NCBI GenBank assembly: GCA_964533735.1
Contig: CAZHMD010000001.1
Span: 496,001-560,000 of the forward strand
Direction of reading: 5' to 3'
DNA length: 64,000 bases
Source of the DNA: UBA6107 sp964533735
GTDB lineage: Bacteria; Chloroflexota; Anaerolineae; Anaerolineales; Anaerolineaceae
Positions 1 to 9,166 of this stretch are shown one piece after another. The notes under the pieces are model-generated. The model had not been told where the DNA came from. It made no database searches and worked only from the letters and a program-made list of their open reading frames with translations. The translations under genes were made by a program, and so were the position numbers. Numbering within the stretch: the stretch's first letter is position 1; the number at the start of each line of letters is the position of its first letter.

Positions 1-751
1 CATCGCCATCCATTTTCGTAAAGATCAAACCAGTGATTTTTACCGTATCGCGGAAACCTTCTGCAATATGCAGGGCTTCCTGTCCGATCATCGCATCTAC
101 CACAAGCAGGGTATCCGCCAGTTTTACCTTGCGGGAAATTGCCAGGATTTCATCCATTAACGGCTGGTCTAATTGTGACCGGCCGGCTGTATCAATAATC
201 ACAACGCTGTAACCGCCCTTTTGGGCTATGTTAAAAGCTTTGGCTGCCAGGTCGGGTGGTTTAACGCCGTCTTCAGCCACAACTTCCACACCGATTTTTT
301 CTCCAAGGGTCTGAAGTTGCTTCACAGCCGCGGGACGGTAAGGGTCACCTGCAACGAGCAAAACGCGCTCACCTTCAGAACGCAGTTTTTTTGCCAGTTT
401 GGCCGCAGCCGTTGTTTTGCCAGAACCTTGTAAACCCACCAGCATGATCGCGTAAGGCTTCACCCCACTTAAATTCAACTTGGCAGGTTCTCCGAGAGTT
501 TTAATCAACTCCTCGTTGACGATCTTGATCACCTGCTGCGCCGGATTGAGCGCTTTTGAAACCTCCACCCCGATCGCACGTTCTCGCAGCCTGGCGGTGA
601 ACTCCTTCACCACGCCATAATTCACGTCCGCTTCGAGAAGGGCCAGCCGGACTTCACGCAGCATCACATCAACATCCGCAGCAGAAAGTTTTGCCCGTTT
701 GCGCAGTTGCTGAAAGACATCATTTAACCGGCTGGTCAGGTTTTCAAACAT
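1..751 (-). CDS. ffh: Signal recognition particle GTPase Ffh (5' part, runs off window)
   Basis: Translating the reverse strand from the ATG at 749-751 gives about 250 residues of Ffh, the GTPase that with 4.5S RNA targets nascent membrane proteins to FtsY. Visible in order are the N domain (starts MFENLTSRLND), the P-loop GLQGSGKTT, the motif DPYRPAAVKQL (family usually DTYRPAA), the G3 box DTAGRS, and the start of the TKMDGD region at the window edge. The C-terminal M domain, which binds RNA and signal peptides, lies outside the window. There is no strong Shine-Dalgarno before the ATG. The gene diverges from the DegV gene across a 186-bp intergenic region. Confidence 0.95.
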   Translation of the reverse strand, partial: MFENLTSRLNDVFQQLRKRAKLSAADVDVMLREVRLALLEADVNYGVVKEFTARLRERAIGVEVSKALNPAQQVIKIVNEELIKTLGEPAKLNLSGVKPYAIMLVGLQGSGKTTAAAKLAKKLRSEGERVLLVAGDPYRPAAVKQLQTLGEKIGVEVVAEDGVKPPDLAAKAFNIAQKGGYSVVIIDTAGRSQLDQPLMDEILAISRKVKLADTLLVVDAMIGQEALHIAEGFRDTVKITGLIFTKMDGD

Positions 752-937
752 TCAGGTTCACACTCTTTAAATATGAAGAAGCCACGCTTGGTGGATACGA
801 CAGGCATGATTTTATATTGAGAGAGGGATTCGGTCAAGGTTATGCCTTTCCAAAAAACCTGGGAAAAGATATGCAGAACCAAATCACATGTTCAGGGTTA
901 ATCCAGACATATTGGTAATACTTTTGGAGGAGTAGAC

Positions 938-1798
938 ATGAATAAAGTAATGATCGTCACGGACAGTACATCAACCATTCCAACAGAAATGCTTAGCGGG
1001 CACCCAATCAAGGTGCTTCCTTTACAGGTAATTTGGGACCACAAAGTATACAGAGATGGAATCGACATCCAACCCAAGGAGTTTTACGAACGTCTGGCGG
1101 TTGAAAAGGTCATGCCCTCAACCTCGCAAACTACTCCTGAAGAATTCAAAGCGGTTTATGAGCGCTTGCTTGCTGAAGGGTTTGACATTCTCAGTATTCA
1201 CATCTCCAGTAAACTCTCAGGCACCATGGATTCTGCCATCCAGGCAAAACGTGAATTCCCAGGCGCCAGGATCGAATTGGTAGACTCTTTGAGTACGAGC
1301 ATGGCTCTTGGTTTCCAGGTTCTCAGCGCAGCCCGTATGGCAAATATTGGCGCCAGCCTGAGTGAATGTACTTCGGTTGCAGTCGAAGCTACCAAACATA
1401 CCGGCGTTTATTTTGCCCTCAATACTCTTGAATTCCTGCATCGCGGCGGGCGTATCGGTGGAGCGGCGGCATTCATGGGAACCATGTTGAATCTCAAGCC
1501 GTTGCTTGAATTACGCGATGGGCGCATCGAAGCTGTTGAAAGAGTGCGCACGTTTAATAAGACTGTTGACCGCCTTCTCGATTTAGTAGAAGCTAAACTG
1601 AAAAACGAAAAGGGTCCGATCCGCCTGGCCGTCATTCACGCCAATGAAGATGAAAAGGCTGAAAAGTTGCTTCTCCGCGCATCTCATCGTTTTTCAAAGA
1701 CATTGGTTACAGATGCAGTCATCACTGCGGTGAGCCCGGTTCTGGGTACCCACACCGGTCCTGGAGCGCTGGGCATCGCGTTTATGAGTGGTATGTAA
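938..1798 (+). CDS. DegV family fatty-acid-binding protein
   Basis: A 286-residue protein with the full DegV fold. The N-terminal signature VTDSTSTIP, the segment MPSTSQTTPEEF and the central ISSKLSGT are typical family ligand-contact motifs. Family members bind a fatty acid and supply it to fatty acid kinase (FakB role). Known FakB proteins act with FakA, and no fakA is seen here, so the precise partner is unknown. A good ribosome binding site (ggagga) precedes the ATG and a terminator hairpin follows at 1821-1846, so the gene is probably monocistronic. Confidence 0.9.
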   Translation: MNKVMIVTDSTSTIPTEMLSGHPIKVLPLQVIWDHKVYRDGIDIQPKEFYERLAVEKVMPSTSQTTPEEFKAVYERLLAEGFDILSIHISSKLSGTMDSAIQAKREFPGARIELVDSLSTSMALGFQVLSAARMANIGASLSECTSVAVEATKHTGVYFALNTLEFLHRGGRIGGAAAFMGTMLNLKPLLELRDGRIEAVERVRTFNKTVDRLLDLVEAKLKNEKGPIRLAVIHANEDEKAEKLLLRASHRFSKTLVTDAVITAVSPVLGTHTGPGALGIAFMSGM

Positions 1799-1820
1799 AA
1801 CAGCTCATCTTGTGCTAATT

Positions 1821-1850
1821 GAGGGGCGATGGCAACATCGCCTCTCTTTA
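1821..1850 (+). terminator. Intrinsic terminator after the DegV gene
   Basis: An 11-bp stem (GAGGGGCGATG / CATCGCCTCTC, one wobble) with a GCAA loop, followed by a T-rich run. It overlaps the longest open frame of the DUF1015 gene, which argues that the DUF1015 start lies further downstream. Confidence 0.8.
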
Positions 1851-1906
1851 TTACCCTCAATTGGTTTCTGGTAAAATTCAACAGACATCAAAATTCGAGG
1901 TGCACA

Positions 1907-3223
1907 TTGAAAAACTTTTCCTCCCTGGGTATTCAAATCCCGGATCTCCTTCTCCCCAACCATTCAGTGGATCTCCACAAATGGGCAGTCATCGCATGTG
2001 ACCAGTTCACTTCCCAGCCGGAATACTGGCAGCAGGTGGCAAAGATTGTCGGTGATGAACCTTCAACATTCCACATCACTCTGCCCGAGATTTTCCTCGG
2101 AAAACCAGAAGAAACTATCCGGCTTCAATCCACCCAGGTAAAAATGAAGGAGTATCTTGACAAGGGGATTCTCATCCCTCACCAGGGGATGGTTTATGTA
2201 GAACGGACAGTGGATGGCAGAACCCGGCGTGGACTCATGCTCGCCCTTGATCTTGAGCATTATGATTTTTCGAAGGGTTCTCAAAGCCTCATCCGCGCCA
2301 CAGAAGGAACAATATTGGACAGGCTCCCTCCACGCATTAAGATACGCGAGAAAGCCAGTCTGGAAATCCCTCACATTCTCGTCCTAATCGACGACCCGGA
2401 CGATTCAGTCATCGGTCCTGTTGAAAAAAACAAGGCTGATCTGCCAATCCTCTACAACTTTAACCTCATGCAATCCAGTGGTCATCTCACCGGTCGCGCG
2501 GTAGATTCACAAGATCTTGAGTCCTGTGTTATTGAAGCAATAACGAAACTTGGTCAGCCTGAGTCCTTCCACTCCAGGTATTCGGTCTCCCATGATCATG
2601 GTGTGCTCTTGTTTGCCGTGGGAGATGGAAATCACTCACTTGCAACAGCCAAGTCAATTTGGGAAAAAATCAAATCTGAAGTGGGATTGGATCATCCTGC
2701 CAGGTACGCCCTGGTGGAGGTGGAGAATATCCACGACCGTGGACTTGAATTTGCGCCTATCCACCGTGTATTGTTCAGCGTAAAAGAAGAACCTGTCCTC
2801 GAATTACAAAAATTCTTTGGTACCAGGGTGAAATTTAGCTCAGTGGACTCCGAAATTGAAATGATCAAACAAGTGAATACTCAAACAGGAAAGAACCACT
2901 TATTTGGCATGATCACAGCTTCAGGTCACCAGGTGGTGTCCGTTGCCTCTCCCACCAGCACTCTTGCTGTCGGCACCTTGCAGGAGTTCCTGGATTCCTG
3001 GCTCAAATCCGGGCAGGCTGGGACGATTGACTATGTTCATGGCGATGATGTGGTTTGCGATTTGGGTTCAAAGAAGGATAATGCCGGCTTTTACCTGCCC
3101 GCAATGGGCAAGAATCAATTGTTTAAAACGGTAATAATGGATGGCTCTCTCCCTCGAAAGACATTTTCCATGGGTGAAGCGCATGAAAAACGCTTCTATT
3201 TTGAAGCGCGCAACATCACCTAA
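1907..3223 (+). CDS. DUF1015 family protein
   Basis: A 438-residue DUF1015 protein (uncharacterised family, often described as SerC-like). Conserved segments include WAVIACDQFTSQPEYW near the N-terminus, GDGNHSLATAKSIWE in the middle and DYVHGDDVV near the end, and the length is normal for the family. The start is placed at TTG 1907, six bases after the ribosome-binding-like cgagg at 1896-1900. The upstream ATG at 1829 would put the start inside the preceding terminator hairpin and add unconserved residues. A -10-like TAAAAT lies near 1872. The biochemical function is not established. Confidence 0.85.
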   Translation: MKNFSSLGIQIPDLLLPNHSVDLHKWAVIACDQFTSQPEYWQQVAKIVGDEPSTFHITLPEIFLGKPEETIRLQSTQVKMKEYLDKGILIPHQGMVYVERTVDGRTRRGLMLALDLEHYDFSKGSQSLIRATEGTILDRLPPRIKIREKASLEIPHILVLIDDPDDSVIGPVEKNKADLPILYNFNLMQSSGHLTGRAVDSQDLESCVIEAITKLGQPESFHSRYSVSHDHGVLLFAVGDGNHSLATAKSIWEKIKSEVGLDHPARYALVEVENIHDRGLEFAPIHRVLFSVKEEPVLELQKFFGTRVKFSSVDSEIEMIKQVNTQTGKNHLFGMITASGHQVVSVASPTSTLAVGTLQEFLDSWLKSGQAGTIDYVHGDDVVCDLGSKKDNAGFYLPAMGKNQLFKTVIMDGSLPRKTFSMGEAHEKRFYFEARNIT

Positions 3224-3234
3224 GGCTGAGCCGG

Positions 3235-3564
3235 ATGCCCGATTTACTGCAGCCCGCAAATCCAGGAGTCAATGCTGATAACACCATAGCCAGTCTGTCT
3301 GCGGGTATGACCGCTGATTTTCGGGTAAAGGTCACGGTTATGCTTCCTGAAAATCACTCGCGGCCAAACCTATCTCTTCAACTGCTGGACGGTGATAATC
3401 AGGAATTAGCCAGGTCATTCATCATCAATGTTATTGACCAGAAGACTGATTTCACCTTGCACGTCAGGCAAACGCAGGTAAAATACCCGCTCCGCTTGCG
3501 CTGCGAGTCATTTTCAGTAGTTGACGTCCTGCTCGATTTTAAGGAAGTATTTCTGGAAACCTGA
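3235..3564 (+). CDS. Hypothetical protein, 109 aa
   Basis: A small protein without a signal peptide or membrane segment, 11 bases after the DUF1015 stop and 3 bases before the next gene. It appears mostly beta-strand (runs such as FRVKVTVMLPEN and NLSLQLLDGDNQELA), suggesting a small beta-sandwich. I do not recognise a family. Tight packing with both neighbours suggests co-transcription with the M23 lipoprotein gene. Confidence 0.6.
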   Translation: MPDLLQPANPGVNADNTIASLSAGMTADFRVKVTVMLPENHSRPNLSLQLLDGDNQELARSFIINVIDQKTDFTLHVRQTQVKYPLRLRCESFSVVDVLLDFKEVFLET

Positions 3565-3567
3565 GAA

Positions 3568-4446
3568 ATGCCTAAGAAAAACAACAAGGTTGTGACGACG
3601 ATCCGTGGAGTCCTGCTTACTGGAACTCTGCTAGCGCTTCTCATCCTCACAGGATGCGATTCTCTCGCTGAATCAAGTACACCTGTACCCACTGCAAACA
3701 ACCCAGTATCAACTGAAACCTCTGCGCCAACCGCCACCCTTACACCAACCCCAACTGCCACAACTATTCCAACGCCAACGCAGGAAATCGCAACAGGTGT
3801 TTGCAGCCCGCTTACCGGAATTGGCCGCGAAAAACTCCGCTTAATCACCTCTAATAAGTATGTCTCTCCTGACCCGTACGTAGAGGGTGGGCATCCGGCT
3901 TTGGACTTTTCTTTTTACAATTTCGAAAATTTTACTACCTTTAAAAATTTTCCACTACAGACTGTTCTCCCGGGAAAAGTGGTTCTCGTTATAAATAACC
4001 GCTTCCCCTTTGGTTACATGCTCCTGGTCGAGACACCCCTGACTCAAATTGATCCCTCTTTCCTGCCATCCATTCCTCAACCGACACCTCTTCCCGTGAG
4101 TGTTTACACCACCGAGGACCGCTGTCCAATATCCGGACCCCCGGTGACGTGGGATGCCTCAGGTAAATCCATTTATGTTCTCTACGCCCACCTCGCCCAA
4201 CTCCCCGAGCCAGTGGTTGGTGAAGACATTTCCTGTGGTCAACCCATCGGCTTTGCCGGCACAACTGGTAATTCTGTAGAAGAACACCTCCACTTGGAAA
4301 TGCGTATTGGTCCATCGAACGCTCAATTCAATTCAATAGCTTCGCAGCATTCATCCGCCACTCCTGAGGAAAGGTACAATTATTGCATCTGGTCTTTATC
4401 GGGTGAGTTTCAACCCTTTGACCCGGCTATATTGTTGTACCCATAA
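3568..4446 (+). CDS. M23-type metallopeptidase-like lipoprotein
   Basis: 292 residues. The N-terminus has a basic stretch, a hydrophobic segment and a lipobox ending LILTGC (Cys30), then a Thr/Pro linker to about residue 75. The C-terminal domain keeps the LytM/M23 zinc ligands: His109 and Asp113 (HPALD), a YAHL motif, and the HLHLE motif at 240-244. The family cleaves peptidoglycan cross-bridges or, if inactive, activates amidases. The intact HxxxD and HxH ligands argue for an active enzyme. It probably sits on the outer face of the cytoplasmic membrane. Confidence 0.85.
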   Translation: MPKKNNKVVTTIRGVLLTGTLLALLILTGCDSLAESSTPVPTANNPVSTETSAPTATLTPTPTATTIPTPTQEIATGVCSPLTGIGREKLRLITSNKYVSPDPYVEGGHPALDFSFYNFENFTTFKNFPLQTVLPGKVVLVINNRFPFGYMLLVETPLTQIDPSFLPSIPQPTPLPVSVYTTEDRCPISGPPVTWDASGKSIYVLYAHLAQLPEPVVGEDISCGQPIGFAGTTGNSVEEHLHLEMRIGPSNAQFNSIASQHSSATPEERYNYCIWSLSGEFQPFDPAILLYP

Positions 4447-4479
4447 ATAAGGCGCGCGATAATACTTCGAGGAGCGGTA

Positions 4480-6228
4480 ATGCCAAATGGAATCCACGCG
4501 TTCAGGATGAATACCAAGTTATGTCTCCTGGTTTCTTCAACCATCCTGTTGCTAAGTGCATGCTCCGGTGGAAAAACCACACCTTTACCAATCGAAACTG
4601 AAAGCTCCTCTCCATCTCAACCTGCCATTACTCAGGTACCTGTTGCGGAGTCCTCAGCTACTGCCACCTTACTTCCGGTCATCATGGATAATTCTGGCGG
4701 TCAAAGCGTAGGTGTGATCACTTTTTCAATGGGAGAAGCCGGTTATCAGCATATCTTTGTCTACCAACCAAATTTCCTCCCCATCACCAGGTTAACCAAC
4801 GAACGATGGGATGATATTGACCCGGTCATAAGTCCTGATGGTAGCCAACTTGTGTTTTCCTCTAATCGATCAGGGATTTGGGACCTTTACCTTTGGGATT
4901 TGACCGCCAACGCGCTTCACCAGCTCACTAATTCACCCGAAGTGGAAACCAACCCGGATTGGTCCCCGGACAATCAATGGATCACCTACGAATCCTATAC
5001 CAATCTTCAAACAAACATTATCATCCGCTCCGTCACTGATCCAACCTCACCGCCAATCCAATTAACTGAAGGCGTCGGTAATAATTATGACCCTGCCTGG
5101 TCTCCACAAGGCCGGCAGATTGCCTTTTCAACAGACCGTTCCGGCAGGTCTGAAATCTGGCTGGCACAATTGGATACTGCCGAAAACAGGTTTTTTGTTG
5201 CCGCCGGAGATGAAGATGCAGATTTCATCCACCCTGTCTGGTCACCTGATGGCAACTCTCTTGCCTGGGAACGAACATCCGACAATTCCACCATAGAGGT
5301 ATGGTCGCCAACAAATGAATTGGGTTCACGCTCAGGTGTTGGCTCAGGGAAAATCCCTTTCTGGTCGGCTGATGGTGGAACCGTAATGGCAAGGGTTGAC
5401 ACACCCAACCAATTCTTCCTCACAGGGTATACAGTTACAAATGGTGTGGCAGTTTATCCCCTTATTGCCCTGCCAGCAAAAGTTTCCGCTTTCCACTGGT
5501 CAGGGGGTAATTCGTTCCAGAAAATCATTGCCATTTTGAGTTCGCAGGAAGTGACGCAGTACCAAACGCCGTGCCAGCCTGGGCAAACCGCGTCCTCCAG
5601 TTCAATCGGTCGCTTTTCACTCGTCAACATTGACTCAATTACCGCGCCGAATCCGCTGCTCTCCGACACCACAGATGAGTGCTTTGCCATTCTGCGTGCT
5701 GCCATCGGAGAAAAAATCGGGTGGGACTTGTTAGCAACATTGGAAAATGCCGCCCTTCCGCTTACTGCAGCACCTGACCCCGCCATCCCTCAGAATTGGC
5801 TCTATACTGGACGGGCGATCTCTTTGAACATTGCCCCTCTCCAGGCTGGGTGGATGACCGTCAGCCGTGAAGACCTCCAGGGAAAAATATATTGGCGGAT
5901 CTGGGCAAAATGCCTTCAGCAGGATGGTTCTTGCGGGCTCCCAATTAAATCTCCCTCGTGGGATTTTCCTTCCCGAGCATCTGGTGATCTTGCAGCGTTT
6001 GAAGCTGGTGGAAAACAGGTGAACTCCCCACCGGGATATTGGGTGGATATTACGGACTTCGCACTGCAATACGGATGGCAGCGCCTCCCATCCCTGAACA
6101 ATTGGCGCACTTACTACCCTGGAATTCTATTCAATGCATTGGTCTATCAGCAGGGAAAATCCTGGCGCCAGGCGATGCTTGAACTTTATCCTGAAGATGT
6201 GATATCTCTGGTTGAGACAGGCAAGTAA
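4480..6228 (+). CDS. PD40/TolB-like beta-propeller lipoprotein
   Basis: A 582-residue exported lipoprotein (lipobox LLLSAC, Cys28) with at least four TolB-like PD40 repeats, each marked by a W/I-SPDG motif (VISPDGSQLVFSSN, DWSPDNQWITYES, AWSPQGRQIAFSTD, VWSPDGNSLAWE). The C-terminal 200 residues (FDPAI..., TYYPGILFNALVYQQG) are a separate domain I do not recognise. The start at 4480 is supported by gaggag eight bases upstream; an in-frame ATG at 4507 is an alternative. Its stop overlaps the next gene's ATG by one base, linking it to an M23 factor, so a role as an envelope scaffold is plausible but inferred. Confidence 0.8.
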   Translation: MPNGIHAFRMNTKLCLLVSSTILLLSACSGGKTTPLPIETESSSPSQPAITQVPVAESSATATLLPVIMDNSGGQSVGVITFSMGEAGYQHIFVYQPNFLPITRLTNERWDDIDPVISPDGSQLVFSSNRSGIWDLYLWDLTANALHQLTNSPEVETNPDWSPDNQWITYESYTNLQTNIIIRSVTDPTSPPIQLTEGVGNNYDPAWSPQGRQIAFSTDRSGRSEIWLAQLDTAENRFFVAAGDEDADFIHPVWSPDGNSLAWERTSDNSTIEVWSPTNELGSRSGVGSGKIPFWSADGGTVMARVDTPNQFFLTGYTVTNGVAVYPLIALPAKVSAFHWSGGNSFQKIIAILSSQEVTQYQTPCQPGQTASSSSIGRFSLVNIDSITAPNPLLSDTTDECFAILRAAIGEKIGWDLLATLENAALPLTAAPDPAIPQNWLYTGRAISLNIAPLQAGWMTVSREDLQGKIYWRIWAKCLQQDGSCGLPIKSPSWDFPSRASGDLAAFEAGGKQVNSPPGYWVDITDFALQYGWQRLPSLNNWRTYYPGILFNALVYQQGKSWRQAMLELYPEDVISLVETGK

Positions 6229-7316
6229 TGAAGCAGAATTTTCCTCAGAAATCCCGATTGACAAACAACACTCTGTCAGTCACCACACGGGTCTTCCGAT
6301 TAATCCTGCTGACGTGCCTCTTATCCAGTATTTCGCTCCTCCGCCCTGTCACTCTCGCGGGAGCAAATGCTCTTCAGGCTGGCACTCCTTCAATGGCAAT
6401 AGTTGAAGAAGTAGAGACTACCCCTACCTCACCGGTATTTCCAGTCACTGTAGAATTCCCACAATCATCATTGGGCAATCCAGCTTATGAGGTTCCCCTG
6501 GCTCTATCTCCCAACGACCATTTCTATTTCAGTAATCCGTTGTCAATAAACGCCGATCACAAAATTACCTCTGATTACCGCTACGGTTATTATTATCCGG
6601 AAGCAGACGTCTCCCATACTGGGATTGATATTTCAGGCAATCGCGGTGAACCAGTGTATGCTGCTGCCCAGGGAAAAGTATTCTTTGCGGGGTATGGTTT
6701 ATTGTATGGCAGTAATGATAAGGAAGACCCTTATGGCCTGGCAGTGATGATTCGCCACGACTTCAGTTATAACGGTTATACACTCTATACTGTATATGCT
6801 CACCTGGATAAAACCTCTGTTTCCAGGGGAGATTGGGTGGATACAGGTACAAAAGTCGGGGTAGTGGGTATGACTGGCGCCACCTCCGGACCTCATTTGC
6901 ATTTTGAGGTTCGCATCGAGAACGCGCTCGGAAATAAAGTTCAGAATCCTGAGTTGTGGCTCGCACCATCAATTGGCTCTGGTGTGCTTACCGGACGTGT
7001 GGAAACGACCGGTGGGGCTATTATGACCTCCAAAAATCTTTGGCTCAAATCTTTGGATACCGGTAATAACTGGACAATTGTCACTTATTCTCCCAGGATA
7101 AAAGAGTTTGATGATTACTACCAGGAAAATTTTTCCGTTGGCAAATTGCCAGCTGGCAATTATGAAATCTCCACTTACTACAACTATAAACTTTACAAGG
7201 CGAATATATTTATTTCACCTGGCGCGGTCAACTACGTTAAGTTTCAAGGTACAACCGGTTTCTCGACAGACCTTCCTCAAATTGAAGCCTCTGCTTTCTT
7301 GAAACCTTTGCAGTAA
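6228..7316 (+). CDS. M23 family metallopeptidase (secreted)
   Basis: 362 residues with an N-terminal hydrophobic segment (about 22-45) as signal peptide or anchor. The LytM domain spans about 115-240 with all ligands present: His130 and Asp134 (HTGID), His192 in YAHL, and His223/His225 (HLHFE). The roughly 120-residue tail (GVLTGRVETTGGAIM...) looks like a carboxypeptidase-regulatory or Ig-like beta-sandwich. The ATG overlaps the preceding stop (taATG), so translation is coupled to the PD40 gene. It probably remodels peptidoglycan. Confidence 0.9.
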   Translation: MKQNFPQKSRLTNNTLSVTTRVFRLILLTCLLSSISLLRPVTLAGANALQAGTPSMAIVEEVETTPTSPVFPVTVEFPQSSLGNPAYEVPLALSPNDHFYFSNPLSINADHKITSDYRYGYYYPEADVSHTGIDISGNRGEPVYAAAQGKVFFAGYGLLYGSNDKEDPYGLAVMIRHDFSYNGYTLYTVYAHLDKTSVSRGDWVDTGTKVGVVGMTGATSGPHLHFEVRIENALGNKVQNPELWLAPSIGSGVLTGRVETTGGAIMTSKNLWLKSLDTGNNWTIVTYSPRIKEFDDYYQENFSVGKLPAGNYEISTYYNYKLYKANIFISPGAVNYVKFQGTTGFSTDLPQIEASAFLKPLQ

Positions 7317-7342
7317 ATAAGTTTTTTATTAGATTCCTCCAC

Positions 7343-7370
7343 TTGACAATCTCCCAATCCGGTTTATAAA
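7343..7370 (+). promoter_or_regulatory. Sigma70-type promoter for the NBR1-Ig lipoprotein
   Basis: A consensus -35 TTGACA (7343-7348) and TATAAA -10 (7365-7370) are separated by 16 bases, about 36 bases before the ATG at 7406. The leader contains a ggagg Shine-Dalgarno. Confidence 0.75.
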
Positions 7371-7405
7371 TAAAGATTGTGATTAAATTGAACGGAGGAT
7401 TATAA

Positions 7406-8065
7406 ATGTTTACAAAAAAAATCGCAGTAAGCAGCATGCTCATCCTTATGAGCGTTATCCTGCTGACAGCCTGCGCAAAAGCAACCCCTACAGTTGACCC
7501 AAGTTTAAAGATCACTGAGATTGCTTCTACAGTCCAGGCAGAATTGACCAGTATCGCTCTACTTACACCATCTGCCTCTGCCACACTGGAACCCACGGCT
7601 ACGAGTACAAAAGCTCCCGCCACCCCTACACTGAATGTTTCGTCGATTACCACCAGCACTCCCACGATGCGACCCGTATTGACAGGCACCGTGCCTGACA
7701 GTGCCAAGTACATCAGCGATGTCACCATTCCTGATTATTCAGTCATCGCCCCGGCTACTACTTTTGTCAAAACATGGCTAATACAGAACGACGGCAAAAC
7801 GACATGGACGAAGGATTACAAATTATTCTGGCTTGAAGGGTTGACCGGTGCCAACACCACCACGTCTGTTTCACTCACGAAGGATGTAGCTCCTGGTGAA
7901 CAGATTGAAATCAGCGTGACCTTCAAATCACCTGATGCTACTGGTGTCTCTTCCAGTTATTGGAAAATGTATAACGCTTCAGGTTATCTGTTTGGTGAAC
8001 CACTGAGTATGTTCATCACAGTCGGAACATCAACACTAACCCCAACGGTATCGTCAACTCCCTAG
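7406..8065 (+). CDS. Lipoprotein with NBR1-Ig-like domain
   Basis: 219 residues: lipobox LLTAC with Cys23, a Thr/Pro/Ser-rich linker (about 50-95), then an NBR1-Ig-like (Ig-like, next to BRCA1) domain. The domain is marked by FVKTWLIQNDGKTTWTKDY, the VAPGEQIEISV turn and SSYWKMYNASGYLFGEP, all typical of this domain. It is common in exported proteins of Anaerolineae and is thought to mediate protein binding. It has its own promoter. Its probable terminator lies inside the following queG gene. Confidence 0.85.
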   Translation: MFTKKIAVSSMLILMSVILLTACAKATPTVDPSLKITEIASTVQAELTSIALLTPSASATLEPTATSTKAPATPTLNVSSITTSTPTMRPVLTGTVPDSAKYISDVTIPDYSVIAPATTFVKTWLIQNDGKTTWTKDYKLFWLEGLTGANTTTSVSLTKDVAPGEQIEISVTFKSPDATGVSSSYWKMYNASGYLFGEPLSMFITVGTSTLTPTVSSTP

Positions 8066-8072
8066 GAATAGG

Positions 8073-9125
8073 ATGCCCGCAGCCAACCGGGGTGCACGAA
8101 CGATCGAATCAAAAATAAAAGCCAGGGCGCTAAGCCTTGGCTTTTTATTATGTGGTATCACTACTCCGGAACCAATGCAATCCTTCTCCCGTTACCACCA
8201 ATGGTTGGATGAAAAGCAGCATGGAGACATGAATTACCTTTCCACTCCATATCACCTGGAATCCAGGAAGGATGTTCATACTTTAATGCCGGATGTCCGA
8301 TCTATCTTAAGTCTGGGGTACAGGTATCCGTTACACCCAATTACCTCGTTGAATCGCCGGAATCAGGGTCTTATCGCAGGCTACGCTGCCGGCGTTGATT
8401 ACCACCAGTCCTTGCCTGTTATTCTGGATACCCTCATCACATTTATTCGATCAAACACAGGAAAGGATGTTCACGCCCTGAGATTTACTGACAGTGCCCC
8501 GATACTGGAGCGTGAACTTGCACAACGCGCCGGGCTCGGATGGATTGGCAGGAATTCCTGCGTCATCTCCCCCAACTTTGGTTCAAATTTTCTGCTCGCA
8601 GAGATTTTAATTGATTTTCCACTTATTCCAGATTCCCCAGACAAATTGGATCATTGCGGTACTTGCCAGCGCTGCATCAAAGCCTGCCCCACCGGCTGCA
8701 TTAATAGTGACCGGACAATCAATGCATCTCGCTGCATTAGTTACCATACCATTGAGAATAAGGAGCCCATTCCTTTCGAGATCTCGGAAAAAATCGGGGT
8801 TTGGTTGTTCGGTTGTGATGTCTGCCAGATGGTTTGCCCATGGAATCAGAAGTCGCAGAACAATAAAGTTAGTATTCCCGCTCTCTCCCTCTCAATACCC
8901 GAGTTGATCCAGGTTCTTTCATTTTCTCCTGAAGAATTTTTAACCCGCTATTCCCGATCGCCAATTCTTCGGGTTAAATGGAATGGTTTCCTGCGCAATG
9001 CCCTGGTAGTATTAGGGTCCTCAGACCCTGAGCTTGCTTTGCCCGCTCTTCAAAGGTTTATACAATCCGATCATGATGAAAACTTATTGGCTGAAGCTAA
9101 TAGGTCACTTCAGAAATTGATATAA
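8073..9125 (+). CDS. queG: Epoxyqueuosine reductase QueG
   Basis: A 350-residue QueG, the cobalamin/4Fe-4S enzyme that performs the last step of queuosine synthesis on tRNA. Two ferredoxin-like clusters are visible (CGTCQRCIKACPTGC and CDVCQMVCPWNQ), as are the N-terminal YHQWLDEKQHGDMNYL motif and the GLGWIGRNSCVISP region. The length fits the short form with no or a reduced C-terminal HEAT extension. The ATG follows aggaatagg. A perfect terminator-like hairpin lies inside codons 16-24, in conserved coding sequence. queA (a preceding pathway step) is also in this window but not adjacent. Confidence 0.95.
   Translation: MPAANRGARTIESKIKARALSLGFLLCGITTPEPMQSFSRYHQWLDEKQHGDMNYLSTPYHLESRKDVHTLMPDVRSILSLGYRYPLHPITSLNRRNQGLIAGYAAGVDYHQSLPVILDTLITFIRSNTGKDVHALRFTDSAPILERELAQRAGLGWIGRNSCVISPNFGSNFLLAEILIDFPLIPDSPDKLDHCGTCQRCIKACPTGCINSDRTINASRCISYHTIENKEPIPFEISEKIGVWLFGCDVCQMVCPWNQKSQNNKVSIPALSLSIPELIQVLSFSPEEFLTRYSRSPILRVKWNGFLRNALVVLGSSDPELALPALQRFIQSDHDENLLAEANRSLQKLI
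8117..8149 (+). terminator. Terminator-like hairpin inside queG
   Basis: A 10-bp stem (AAGCCAGGGC / GCCTTGGCTT) with a GCTAA loop, directly followed by TTTATTAT and preceded by an A-run. It has all the features of an intrinsic terminator for the upstream lipoprotein gene but lies about 46 bases into queG. Confidence 0.65.
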
Positions 9126-9158
9126 AAATCCCCCGGTTTGATCCGGGGGATTTTTTAT
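9124..9158. terminator. Bidirectional terminator between queG and the LysM gene
   Basis: A 10-bp perfect stem AATCCCCCGG / CCGGGGGATT with flanking A-run and T-run. It serves the convergent genes on both strands. Confidence 0.9.
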
Positions 9159-9166
9159 CTTGTGGT

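Noticed and set aside
8066..8150. queG start moved downstream of the internal terminator
   Set aside because: Residues encoded by the hairpin (KARALSLGFLLCGIT) belong to the conserved QueG N-terminus, so the start at 8073 stands.
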